Below, one piece after another: positions 37,700 through 49,891 of a stretch of 64,000 nucleotides of DNA. The stretch's first letter is position 1, and each line of letters starts with the position of its first letter. This DNA is from Sistotremastrum niveocremeum HHB9708 (lineage: Eukaryota > Basidiomycota > Agaricomycetes > Sistotremastrales > Sistotremastraceae). The stretch lies in the NCBI GenBank assembly GCA_001630475.1, contig KV419415.1, positions 104,748 to 168,747 on the forward strand, read 5' to 3'. Position numbers and translations under genes: made by a program. Below the pieces are notes generated by a model. That model worked only from the letters and a program-made list of their open reading frames with translations, made no database searches and was not told the origin of the DNA.

Positions 37700-40600
37700 A
37701 TGTTCCAACCTTCCCCCGATTCGCGACCAGCTTCCAACGTTCAACCTGATGGTGAATACTTATGTTTCCTTTGTTGCGCAGCTGGATTGACGCATTTTGA
37801 TGTTCCTGAAGACGATATCAAGGAGCTCATTTCGATCATGCGCACGCAGAAAGAGTGTATCGAGCGCCAGACTACCCTCCTGGAGAAGACCTTCGGTAAT
37901 CGGGGGGACAAGAGACAGTCTGGTGCACCAAAGGAAACTGCGGCGCCAGCAGCTCATGTTGTACCCAAGGATAATTCTTCGCGCTCGCAACCAGATAAAA
38001 TAACCGGCTCGAATGAAGATACCCGTTCGAAATCCATCTTGAACCGGGCTCCGGTTACTAAAACACCGTCTTGGTCCAATGCTGTTCTTCGCCCTCGATG
38101 GGACGACGACGTGGGGTGGTCGATGGTGCTACAGACAGCCCTGAAGAAAATCAAAGAGCAGGTGACGTTCTGGAAAGAAAGCTTAGATAATACACTCCTA
38201 TTCGTACGCAAACTATTCATCCGCCCCCCCGACCGATCCATGCTGAAGCTTCACACAGATTACACTCTTCTCAGCGATAGTCACCGCATTCCTACTCGCG
38301 GGCTTGAATGCTCTTTCTCCTGCTCCCGATCAGAATAACGACTTACTCCTGCAAAATTTAATCGATCTCATTCTCCAAGTCGCTTCATTGAACGGATTGA
38401 AAACACCAACCATCGTCAAACCAGACCCATTCGTACCTGATACTTCCGACGAAATTTCTACAGCCCTATGGTACAGCTCCCTCATCATTAGCGTGGGCAT
38501 TCTCTCTTATTTTACCCGATCGAACGCTTTCTGACATTTTCACGTGTAGATATTGTGTGCTGGGCTTGCCACCTTCTCACGCTTCCAGATGATCGACATC
38601 CAGGAAGAGCCCAAATGCGCGAGTGTTTTGGAGAAAGTGATGCGTTTGAAAGACCGAGAGCAACTAGCCCATTGGCTTCTGGCGCCCACGTTCGACATCA
38701 TTAACTGGTCTATCGTTCTCTCCATCGCTCTGTTCATGGCGGGCCTCCTCTATCAATTGTGGAATCTCCATTCTTTGATCATAGCTCCCGTCATTCTTGC
38801 CGCAGGAATTATCGGCACTACTCTTTCTGCGCTCGTCGTAATATTTGTTGCGATTGTGTCAGTGCATGCAGTCTTCTACGCAGAGTCACCCTTTGAAACC
38901 TCGTTCTCGAGAGCCGTGCGACGCACGGTACTTTATTATTTCAGAAACTCAGCGTTACGGGCGTCGTTGGCTCAGCGAGTGCACATTGAGGATCCCGACG
39001 ATGACGGTCCCGCTGAACAGGGCTTGCTTGAAGAAAGCAAAACCGAATCAGTCTGGACTAAACTACATCGTGCACTTTTCACACCATACTCTCCCATCCG
39101 AAAACAAGAAGCATCTCTTCGATTCTTTAAGCTCGTATCCCAATGTGATGATGAGAGGCTTCTTAAACATTCGACACCTGTGATGGTCGAATACTTTGAC
39201 TCCGTCACCTCCACTTCCACGGATTTCAAGGAACACGTCGAACCTGCCATCATCCGGGTACTGGACCCCGAAGTCAGCAACGAGACGAAGATAGTTCTGT
39301 TGCAGAATATAATGCGTATTGAAAGAAGTGAGCCATTCGTTTATCCTTCGCGATCCCCGCTTAGTAAGAACCTGCTCTGAATTTCGGTGACAGAAAATTT
39401 TGCGGGGTTCGAAGATCTAGTTCAAGCTATTTCACGAATTTTACTGCGAGTCCAGGAGGAAAGTGTGGACAGTAATCATGGAATTTATGAAGCTGCATTC
39501 CATTCCCTCGTGTTCCTCACCGAGAACCCAATGAATAAAGGGGCCGAGCCGGAACCTCTATACCTTCCTCGACCGACATCAAATGTCGAGTACGTGGTCC
39601 GCGGATTCTTGAGCTGCGACCCCAAAGATCCCATGAATAAAGATCCCACCAACAAGAAGTCTACCGCACAGGTCTCGAAAGCTTTCTTAGGCGCTCTCCT
39701 CGAATTTGGACGTATTTCAGACGAAGATCGGATCCTGGTCCTTCGAAGCCTTCCACTCTCGCAGTTCTTAGCATGCTATGTGATTGCCATATACTGGGCA
39801 CACAAGGAGCTCGGAGAATGGGACCATCGTGCCCGCTATCGTCAAATCCTGACGGATGCCATCCACCCAATGCTGGATAGTATTATCGGGGGCCATGCTC
39901 TCACGGATGACTACAAAGCATACGGCCCAAGATTGGACCTTCTTGGCGCGTTCAAGGATTTCCTGGAGGGCTTGCAGGTATGGATCAAGACCGAAGATCT
40001 AGAGCGTGCCCAGCAAACTTGTGCGGCATGCATGGGAATTTTGAGGCGCATCAGAGCGGCAAACCAACTTTCCACCCCAGTTCCAAGAATCAATCTTGGC
40101 CCGCTGACGAGCTTATTTCCGCCAGTTGCAACACAGACGGCCCCGAATGGCGTAACCATCAAGCCGATCACTTCTCTGGGGGATCTTATCACTCTCCGTC
40201 ACCGAGAAGCCCTGGTATTTTTCATCGATCAATGTTCCTCTTCTACTCCTGGAACTACTCCTGAAACGGAGCTCGACTCACGGGTGAAACTCGACAACGA
40301 AGTCCTCCAATTCCTTGCTGATACTAAGGAGGTGATGCAATCCCTTGCCCGTGCCGCGGGGTGCACAACAGAATCTTACCTATCACTTCCCCAAGCTGAT
40401 TTGAGGGCGCTAAATCCGGACCTAGAGATGAATCGAGATCTGAAACTCAACGAAAATGAGGAGACTGAGATGATCTTCGAGAACATGAGACATACGTTTG
40501 AGCGCGGTACTAGCGATTACATGAGGTACATGAGAGGTGAGCATGGATTTGTTGTTTATTTGGAAATCAGTCTGAGATTCATTTCAGAAAACTCACTTCT

Positions 40601-40861
40601 CCCGTCGTGGCATCCGAGTCGGTCATCCGTCGTCACACTTCCATTCCACGATGACCGACAGAGCAGAAACTCGGCTTCTGGGGAGAAAGCCTCCTCAGCT
40701 GGAGGTATGTTTCGACAGTGACTATAGACGAAGCGCTGACGCAATGTCTTCCAGATGGTGTATCGGCTGTTGACGATACTCATAATTTCAGATTCCCTCT
40801 ATTGCGTGATATATCGTTCAGACCCAGAAAGCCAAGTTCTACGGGCCGGGATATACCCTGA
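37700..40861 (+). CDS. DUF6535 membrane protein, copy 3
   Basis: Seven exons (37700-37751, 37812-38203, 38259-38492, 38550-39327, 39394-40536, 40588-40704, 40755-40861) sum to 2823 nt and 940 aa. The signature RWDDDVGWSMVLQTALKKI is intact. The four membrane segments follow (LFSAIVTAFLLAGLNAL, LWYSSLIIS into ILCAGLATF, WSIVLSIALFMAGLLYQLW, VILAAGIIGTTLSALVVIF). The C-terminal tail ends LLRDISFRPRKPSSTGRDIP, like the tail of copy 1 (MLRQLSFRPGRD). The first intron is 60 nt, a multiple of three and without stops, so its retention would add 20 residues. The C-terminal region has a longer insert (near 39590-39660) with DPKDPMNKDPTNKK. Function unknown. Confidence 0.87.
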
Positions 40862-41453
40862 AAGAGTTACTCATATCAGTCTCAGACTCTGTTGTTCTTG
40901 GATGTTGTCTAATTTCAAGTTGCCGACTTCTGACTAAAATACCGATTTTGATTCCGCATCGGTCGAGTCTGGCGGATGCAATCGTCAGATGGTTCTCCAA
41001 ATTATGCAACTAGTTGTGAATGGAGTACGAAGACTCTTATCGTTTCATAGCATCAACGTCAGTGCACGCTACGACGTCGCGTCGATACAATTGATGAGCA
41101 GCCTCGGAAGAAAAAGATTGCCAGTATTTGGACTTGTTTGTGCCTTCCCTACCGGGTAGTTTCTTGCCTGCAAGCTGGATCTCGCCTTATTCAGTTTAGA
41201 TTGCCTCCTCCCTGCATTCCTATTGGATGATAGGCTCCCGGAAATAGTCTCAAGACTTCGGTGAACTTCGAAATACCGTTGCCGACACATCGCCGACCTA
41301 CCTTCATGGAGAGCGCTCTGCTATCACCTTTGACAGGTGTCGCACGCTACGAGGGGCAAGGGTAGTTGGAGCTTCAGGCGTGTTCAGAAAATCGTCAACG
41401 ACCTAAACTCCACTCCCACTGCTGCCTATCAATTTCTGTATCGTGAGAGCATC
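40862..41453. other. Intergenic, no gene recognised
   Basis: About 600 bp between DUF6535 copies 3 and 4. I see no NACHT-like remnant here, unlike the spaces before copies 1-3. Confidence 0.5.
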
Positions 41454-44400
41454 ATGTCTTCAGCTATGGACGGACAGGAGTCGCGCAAAGGGCACGGTAT
41501 GTAATTTTTCGAGCTGAGACAACATCTCGTGACTGAGAATTTGACTTTTAGACTTTCAGGCGTCTCTTTTGAAGATCATGCAAGATCAAAGATCATTCAT
41601 GGAACAACAGACGACGTATCTTCGTCAAATGAGCGAACAGTTCAGCCAGGTCCTTTCGTCAGGAACACCTTCGTTACCGTCGCCTGCATCAAATCCTTTC
41701 TTTCCGGATACTTCATCATCTGTGGCGTCTCCACCTATTCCTCAACAACTTGATACTCCTACCGTTTCACCGGAGGTGCGAAAGAAAGCGAAGAAAGCAC
41801 ACGCGGCGACGAAGCCTCATTCTGTTCTTCGTCGGCAATGGGACGATGATCTAGGGTGGTCTGCAGTGCTGCAGACTGCACTCAAGCGGATCCACGAGCA
41901 GGTGGAGTCGTGGAAAGACAGTTTGGATACTACCCTGCTATTCGTACGAGCTTCTCACATACTTCTCCATCACCGGACTTATTTGATTGCAGATAGCCCT
42001 ATTCTCTGCTATCGTCACCGCATTCCTCCTGCCCACTTTGAGCGCACTCGTGCCTGCGCCCGGTCAAAACACCGATCTGCTCCTCCAGAACCTGGTAGAT
42101 CTGGTAACCCAGATCGCGTCTTTGAACGGCCTGAGGACGCCGAATATCGACCCACCTCCTGCGTTTGAAGCTGCAACTTCCGATGAAATATCCGCTGCGT
42201 TGTGGTACAGTTCTCTCATCGTGAGCGTGAGCGTCGTTCTGTCTTCCTCTTACGCCCCATTCTGATGACATGATAACAGATTCTATGTGCCGGCCTGTCG
42301 ACATTTGCACGCTTCCAGATGCTTGATATCGAAGAAGTACCCAAGGGACAAAAGTTCGTAGAGAAGGTTATGCGTCTGAAGGACCGTGAAGAACTAGCCA
42401 AATGGCTGCTCAATCCCACATTCGATGCCCTCGACTGGTCTATCGTCGTCGCCATCGGCCTCTTCATGGCAGGCCTCCTCTATCAATTATGGAATCTCAA
42501 CGCATCGATCCAAAAACCTCTCATTCTAGCGACTGGAATCATTGGGACTGTCGGAGCTGGTTTGGTCTTGCTCTTCATAGGCTTCGTATCCTTCCATGCA
42601 ATATTCTACGAAGAATCACCATTCGAAACTTCCTTCTCCTCCGCTATCCGCGGCTTCCTTCGCGTTATCGGAAGCTCTCGATTGTTCACGAAAGATGACT
42701 CACATCGCAGTCGATTCTGGAAACCTATCTTCCACGCGCTGTTCATGCGTTACGCGAACGTGGAGAAGGAACCAGCTTCTCATCAATTCTTCAATTTGGT
42801 GTCGGAGTGCGACGATGCGAGTCTTTTGAATCGTGCGGCACCCGTCATGGTTGAGTGTTTCGACTACGTCGATCCTGAAGTCACGAATTTCTTGGAGCAC
42901 GTCGAACCCGCTATTGTTCAGATGTTGGATCCGGATACGAGTGACGATGCGAAGCTTCTTCTTCTTGGTAATCTCATGCGCGTCAAGCGAGGTACGTCTT
43001 CTTCGCGAATAATTTAATAGAGTGTGTCCTTATACGACTTCCACAGAGAAATTTGAAAACTTCGAAGAACTTACTGGCGTGATCCCACGGATCCTGTTGC
43101 GCATCCAGGAGGAGGGTGCTGATAGGAACCATGCCATATGCGAGGCAGCATTCCGTGCCTTGGTCTTCCTCACCGAACGTCCCACTTCCTCAATCATGAG
43201 AGACGGAATCACGACTCCCATCTATCCTCCATCTCCCGCTTCGCATCTCGAAGTCGTCATTCGTGGCTTCGAGACTTGCGATCCTACCAAGCGCAAAGAT
43301 GACACCACACAAGTCTCGAAAGCATTCCTCGGCGCACTCCTCGAATTCGACCACATGTCCGGCAAAGACCAACAAATCGTCCTCCAGAAAATCCCTCTCG
43401 AAGCATTCTTGGCATGCTACGTCGTCGCTATATATTGGGCGAATAAGGAGCTCGGTCAATGGGATCATCGCGTTCGTTATCGGAAGATCTTGACGGATAC
43501 GGTCCGGACGAAGCTCGACGGTGTTATCGGAGCCTACCCCCGAGACGATCTTTTGTCGAAACTGAAGGAGTTCTTCGAGAGTCTTGGACAATGGATCGAC
43601 CCGACCGGTCCAGATCGTTCGCGACGCGCTAGTGCTGCTTGTATGGGAATCCTGAGACGCTTGAGGGTGGCGAAGAAATTACCGCCTCCCGCTCCCATAA
43701 TGCATTTCGGTGCTTTAGCTTCGATCTCGCCTCCCGTGGAGACGAAGGAAATGCCCGTGAAGGAAGGGGAGGCACCTAGGCGTGCACCGAATACTATTCT
43801 GACCCGATCCAAGCTCGTCAAGTTACGTCATCGTGAAGCCCTGATGTTCTATATCGACAAGTATGGTGTTGCCGAGACGTTCGAGCATCCTGCTGTCAGG
43901 CAGCTTGTGGTAGACTGCAAGGAGCTTGTGGCTCTCCAAGTTCCAGAGGAGCGTCCACCATTGAACCCTAGGATATCGTCGGATGATTGCGATGATCTCG
44001 AAGATGACGATCTGCATAAAGTTCTCTCGGCAGATGACTTGAAGAATCCATTGACAGAGGAAGAGCGGGTTGAGATGGATACTCTTTTCAGGCGTATGGG
44101 ACATATGATCAAAGTTCATCTAGAACCGCAAGTCTTGAGTGAGACATATATTTCGGAAAGCCGTTCGTTTGGGATGCTGAGATGACTTTTTCCACAGAGT
44201 ACGGCCCTCTTCCTTTACCGACATGGCAGCAAGACCCAGGATCTCCGGTGCACAAAGAAGACGATGAGAAGAGCATGTATTCGATGATATTAGACGTGTT
44301 CTCGCACCATGAGGGTATGTCTTCCGGTTTTCAGCACCTAAACTTGCCTAATCACCATCGTCGGGTAGACAATACTGTACCTCAAGAACCGAGAGCGGGA

Positions 44401-44472
44401 GGGATGCACCGACTATGGCGTTCAAGCAACCCTTCACCTATTCTCCCATCGAATGCCAGCGATACGGCCTGA
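41454..44472 (+). CDS. DUF6535 membrane protein, copy 4
   Basis: Seven exons (41454-41496, 41552-41943, 41993-42226, 42280-42991, 43047-44138, 44198-44314, 44369-44472) sum to 2694 nt and 897 aa. Copies 4 and 5 form a second subgroup. Their start helix reads LLKIMQDQRSFMEQQTTYLR, the signature is RRQWDDDLGWSAVLQTALKRI with ESWKDSLDTTLLF, and exon 4 is exactly 712 nt in both. The four membrane segments are present. C-terminal markers are YWANKELGQWDHRVRYR and ACMGILRRLR. The tail differs from copies 1-3: WQQDPGSPVHKEDDEKSMYS, then a short basic end. Function unknown. Confidence 0.88.
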
Positions 44473-45140
44473 ACGTTCGAACACTGCCTGCGAAATATCT
44501 GCCACGATTCTCGAAGGGTAGTAATGAAGACTTCGCGTTTTGACGTACGGGGCGATGCACATGTAGTGGCATCTGAGATTGGGTTCAGTAGATAGCTCTA
44601 TTTGCCTGAATGACACGGTCTGGGCTCATGGATCGTCGGTTTTGAAGGTGGCAACACGTAGGGCTGCGCATGCTTGGTGTGACATCGCGTGACCACTTCT
44701 CTTCTTCCAGGAACACTGCGACCGACCGTTCCAATCAACCAGCCCAGATCAAGCCTTCGAGTCTCACAGATCTAATTGAGCCACCGTCGATTCACAACGC
44801 GCCGAGCTGCTTAATCGCCACATCAACACGAAAACCAGTATCGATCTCGGTCAATCCTTATCAGAGCTCTATCCATATCTGAGTCTTGACTGCTATCCGT
44901 CCATCGATGGTTATGATCTACGGGCTCGGGACGTCAATCCAAGAACGAGCCAGTTGGGCCTCCTCCGAGCCCCTAACAACTCAATCCTCGAAGCGCGGCC
45001 ATCAACGACTAGCGCGATTTGACGCTCATCTGCGTTCTCAAACGACCGCTCAAACACTCCCACCCCCTGGCGGCGCGCTACGGCCTCCCTGAGGCTTCAA
45101 ATGCCCAGAATGCTCTTGAGTGATGCCCTGCGGTACTCCC
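44473..45140. other. Intergenic, no gene recognised
   Basis: Spacer between DUF6535 copies 4 and 5. Short frames only, and no trace of a NACHT remnant. It should contain the promoter of copy 5. Confidence 0.5.
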
Positions 45141-48120
45141 ATGTCGCAGAGAACAGGAGGCGAGGGACAGACTATGGCCAGTCCAGGTGAGTCAATTGTT
45201 ACTTTCAGATCATATTCTTTGGTTGAACCATGCAAATAGACTTTCAGGAAGCTCTCTTGAAGATCATGACGGAGCAGAAAGCGGCGATCGACCAGCAGAC
45301 GATATACCTTCGTCAGATGAACCAACGATTTGATCATGCCTTTTCGTCGTCAAATCCAAATCCATCTATCCCACAATCATCGCCATTCTTATTATCCCCA
45401 CGCGCTCCATCTGATCACAGGAACTCTGTTGCACCTACTGAGAGCATCGTCGAGCCTACACCTGCCGAAGCGCCGCAGAAATATATCGCTCTTCGTCGTC
45501 AATGGGATGATGACCTGGGATGGGCAGCGGTACTGCAGACAGCGCTCAAGAGAATACACGAGCAAGTCGAATCGTGGAAGGACAGTCTGGATACTACCCT
45601 CCTCTTCGTACGTCATCTTCCTTCTCGGCGACTTTGAGTATGCTCATCTCGACATAGATCGCCCTTTTCTCTGCTATAGTCACTGCATTCCTCATTCCGA
45701 CGATCGCAGCCCTGTCACCGTCCCCAGGCGAGAATACCGATGACTTGCTTCAGAGCTTGATTGATGTGGTCCTCCAAATCGCCTCTCTGAACGGACTGAA
45801 GACTCCCACATTCACCCCTCCCGAGCCATTCGTTCCTGCTTCATCTGACGAAGTATCCGCCTCTCTTTGGTTCAGCTCTCTTATCGTTAGCGTGAGTTCA
45901 TATCTTCTCCCTCTCATATATGTACTCAAAATATCACAGATATTATGCGCCGGACTTTCGACGTTCGCCCGGTTCCAAATGCTTGATATTGAAGAGATCC
46001 CGATCGGGCGGAAGTTCGTCGAGAAGGTGATGCGTCTTAAAGACAGAGAGATGCTAGCGAGATGGTTGCTTGAGCCAACATTCGATGCGCTCAACTGGTC
46101 CATCGTAATTGCCATCGGCCTCTTCATGGCAGGCCTTCTCCTCCAACTCTGGCATCTCCATACTTTCATATCAGCTCCGCTCATCTTGGCGACCAGCATC
46201 ATTGGAACCGCAAACGCAAGTCTCGTAGCTATCTTCATCGCCTTCGTCTCTCTACACGCCATCTTCCACGAAGAATCCCCTTTCGACACTTCATTCTCCG
46301 ACTTCGTCCGCGCCGTCCTTCGTCTCATCGGAAATTCCAAAATCTTCTCCTCCCAATCATTCGAGGAAAGTCCTCTATTAGGTCCCGTGTTCCACGCTCT
46401 ATTCTCTCGATACTCCACCATCGATCAAAAACCCGCTTCTCATCAATTCTTCAACCTCGTTGCAGAATGCGACGATGCGCCCCTCCTTGATCGAGCGGCC
46501 CCCGTCATGGTCGAATGTTTCGATTACGTCGATCCTAACGTCACCGACTTTTTGGAACACGTCGAGCCTGCAATCGTGCAGATATTGGATCCTGATACGA
46601 AGGACGATACGAAGCTGATCCTCCTTGATAATATCTGCCGCGTTAAAAGAGGTACGTGATCCCCCTGCCAATCTTTGAGTCGTACTGAATACTACATACC
46701 AACGTAGAGAAATTCAAGGACTTTGAAAGTATGCTCGGTCTTATTCCACGGATCTTGCTACGGATACAGGAAGAGGCTGTGGATAAGAAACGCGAAATTT
46801 GCGAAGCTGCATTCCGAGCTCTGGTATTCCTCGCCGAACGCCCTCGCGAGACGCCAAACAAAGACGGCATCAAATCTTCGATTTACCTTCGCCCGCCAGA
46901 ATCACATACAGAAGTCGTCATCCGCGGCTTAAACCACATCGATCACACAGATCCTCCAACCGATCCATCCCAAATAACCAAACCATTCCTAGGCGCCCTC
47001 CTCGAATTCGACCACCTATCAACCGAAGATCAACAATCCGTCATCCAATCCCTCCCCCTCTCCTCATTCACAATCTCCTACATCGTTGCCGTCTACTGGG
47101 CCAATAAAGAGCTGGGCGAATGGGACCATCGTGTTCGATATCGCGGTATCTTGGTGGACAAGGTCCGCGTAAAGCTTGACGGCGTTATCGGGTCTTCGAC
47201 CGAAGTCGATCTTATAGAGAAATTTAAGGCTTTCATTGAGAGTCTGGAAGTTTGGTATCATCCTCATAGTGTGGAACAACATCAGCGTGCCGCTGTAGCT
47301 GTTACTGGTATCCTGCGCAGGATGAGATTGGCGAAAAAGCTTCCGGCACCGGCGCCTATTTTACAGCTTGGCCCGTTGGCTAGGATATTCCCTGCTGTCG
47401 AAATCACGGATAATAACGACGAGGGCGCCGACAGTGATCCCTCCACCAAACCACGCTCACCAAAACCGATAACAACACGCCTGGGTCTCGTTGCTCTTCG
47501 ACATCGTGAAGCCTTGTTATTCTTCATCGACAAATACGGCTCCAGCGACTCTTTCAAGCACGATGCTACACTGCAATTCGTCTCTGATTGTAAAGAGATG
47601 CTCGCTGCTCTCAATCCGACTCAGACGTCTTCCTTCGACGTTAGAATCTCATCGGATGATCCGGAAAGTGACCTCAAGGATGACGATTTGGCTACGGCTT
47701 CGTCAGCTGAAGATATGAAAAATCTGCTGACGGACGACGAGCATCAAGAGTTGGCGATGCTATTCCGCCATATTTCACGTCATCTGAACAGTGTGATCAG
47801 TCGTATTCAAGGTATGTACCTCTCCGGACATTCGACTACTGAAGCTCATGGATTTTATCGCTAGGATCTTTACCTTTGCCGTCTTGGAAGCAGGAGAAGA
47901 AGTACGTTCCTCCGAGTAATGATGGTGGTGATGAGAAGAGCGTGTATTCGGTGATTCTGGATACGTTTATTGGACATGGTGAGTAATATATTTTAATTTA
48001 GATAACTCGTATTCACGTCCATCCTTAGAGGATACCAACGCGACGGGCTCGAGAACCGGCGGTCTGCGTAGGCTCCTCGGATTTGGAAGAACTTCGCCGG
48101 ACACTGAGAATGCGGCCTGA
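45141..48120 (+). CDS. DUF6535 membrane protein, copy 5
   Basis: Seven exons (45141-45186, 45240-45607, 45658-45891, 45940-46651, 46708-47811, 47865-47978, 48029-48120) sum to 2670 nt and 889 aa. It is closest to copy 4: LLKIMTEQKAAIDQQTIYLR, RRQWDDDLGWAAVLQTALKRI, and the shared HQFFNLVAECDDAPLLDRAA in the cytosolic part. The third exon, which codes for the first membrane segment and the following loop, is 234 nt as in all five copies. The membrane segments and the YWANKELGEWDHRVRYR and VTGILRRMR markers are intact. The tail contains SNDGGDEKSVYSVILDTF, matching copy 4. Function unknown. Confidence 0.88.
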
Positions 48121-48246
48121 AAAGCTCACGACTCTTTGTCAATCTCTTTATATGATCAAATCAGGCGTTTTCCGAATACATTCTCATCTCGTCTTGTATA
48201 CCACGGGATCGCTAAACTATGACCTAAGAGTATACATGATATTATT

Positions 48247-48702
48247 TCAAGCTTGAGGCGGCAAGAAATCAGAAGTCAACTCGCCCTTCCACGTCCCGGC
48301 CACGTTATCAGACGTTCCCTCAAAATGATAAGTGCTACTAGTAGTGGAGCCCTCGAATGTGAGAGTCAGATCTGCGGTGCTAGGATTGCCCAAGCTGTCC
48401 TTGGATTCGTCTTTGCTAGTCTCCGCGATGACTAAAGTGAATGTCCCCTTATTCTGTACGCCAGTGGGGCGGACTGTGGCTGAAGCCGGTTTGAATTGAC
48501 CACCGCCGAGACCGTCCTCTTTTCCAGTTGCTACTCCTCCTAAGACACCATCCCAATGCCATGTCAAGCGCTTGGATGGGCTAAGACCGGCGCCACGAAG
48601 AACTGCAAATTTCGACTCTGGATCCTCGTCAGTTTAGGGGACCGGGCGATGGAAGAGGAGTCGCAGATAGAGTGACTATCGCTCACCTGTGGTCTGAGAC
48701 AT
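48247..48702 (-). CDS. Small hypothetical protein, probably beta-rich
   Basis: Two exons (48702-48687 and 48617-48247) sum to 387 nt and 128 aa. I do not recognise the family. After MSQTTESKFAVLRGAG the chain alternates short polar and aromatic strands (RLTWHWDGVLGGV, GTFTLVIAETS, ADLTLTFEGST, TYHFEGTSDN, GTWKGEL), suggesting a small beta-sandwich or barrel. No signal peptide or membrane segment is visible. It is convergent with DUF6535 copy 5, 126 bp away. Confidence 0.6.
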
Positions 48703-49425
48703 TGATCTACGTTCTAACCTCAGCAAATATAATCAAAGATCATGAACAACAACATACAGCTTTGAGTGAACTCGGGATCGAGGGGGTGGTGATTGCGGGA
48801 ACGAGGGATAAGCGATCTCAAGGCTTAGCAACAGGCGGGACGGGGGTTTATATAACGAGGCTACGTTTGACCGAGATCGACTGGTTTAGGCAGAGAGTGC
48901 CCTAGAATTCCAGCGCAATCGTTCATCGGGATTGAAGTTCACATCGGTTTCTTATTTGATTGCCGCGTTGATATTTCGAAGGGTTCTCTTCTTGCCATCT
49001 GACTGATTTCGAAGACATAGGTGTCTCTATTGAGTGCCCCTGCGGATGTATGGTTATCATATGAATCATAGTAATAAACGGCTGGCTTACAGTCATCTCC
49101 AGTCAAGGTAGCGTGTCTTGCGGAACAAATGAAGAAAAATAATGCAGACTTCATTAGAGGTATGCCTCGACTGAACAGTTTACTCAATCAGAATATCGGG
49201 TCTCCCAGGGAAATGAAATGAGTGAAGCAGTCATAGCACCAACTATGGGACCGATGATAGCAAGGACGAAAGTGTTCTCGGGAGCAAAAGTTCGCCGGAA
49301 GCTGACAAATACCGGAATGGTTGCCAGATGTTTGTCTGACGTAAGCTGATTCCAGCTGCATCTAGTTCGTCCTTGTTCAGGAAAACCGCGACCTCAATTG
49401 ACTATCGTTGTTGTCGTCTGTAAAA
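48703..49425. other. Intergenic, no gene recognised
   Basis: About 700 bp between the small hypothetical gene (-) and F-box gene 1 (+). Only short frames without domains. Confidence 0.5.
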
Positions 49426-49891
49426 ATGATCTCTCATACGGATTGTCTTCATAAGTCGATGAGTAAGCTGGTGACCGTCCTTCAACGCACTCTGAAACAC
49501 GTGTTTGTTTTCCTTCCGTCCGCTTTCGTTCATAAAAAATCTCTGTCTACCAGTTGTCCTTCCTTTGCAGATTGGAACTCGAAAGATGTGTTGAAGTCGA
49601 TGATGCACTTGTGCTGAGAGACAGGGCCGCAGCTCTGCGCGCGAGTGGTGAAAAAATTCTGCATTCCGTTCTCTCGGCTTCTTCGGCGATGGACAAAAGA
49701 TCAAATCTAGACACGATCACTGGTCGCCTCCCCAACGAGACCCTGGCCAATATCCTCCTCTTCTACGTCGATTCCTCTCGCGACCAATACACGGTCAATC
49801 CATCCTACTGGAAACATCTATTACACGTGTACGTCACACGTATCGGTCGTGCAGTTCCGACATACGCTCACATAAACTGTCAGCTGCTCTA
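49426..49891 (+). pseudogene. F-box gene 1, 5' part (split by a transposon)
   Basis: Exons 49426-49502 (77 nt) and 49571-49828 code for MISHTDCLHKSMSKLVTVLQ, a helix (VLRDRAAALRASGEKILHS) and then the F-box (LDTITGRLPNETLANILLF, YWKHLLHV). Exon 3 starts at 49884 and is cut after eight bases (CTGCTCTA) by a transposable element. The remainder continues at 51531. Joining the two sides without the element and one TA copy gives HVCSRWYSVIRSD across the joint, the expected end of an F-box, and a single frame of 1983 nt (660 aa). As it stands the gene is split; splicing around the element is possible but not evident. Confidence 0.85.

Noticed and set aside
37752-37811. Reading the start of DUF6535 copy 3 as one continuous exon
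   Set aside because: The 60-nt stretch is open, but the four other copies have an intron at exactly this place and the splice signals are good. Retained only as an alternative.
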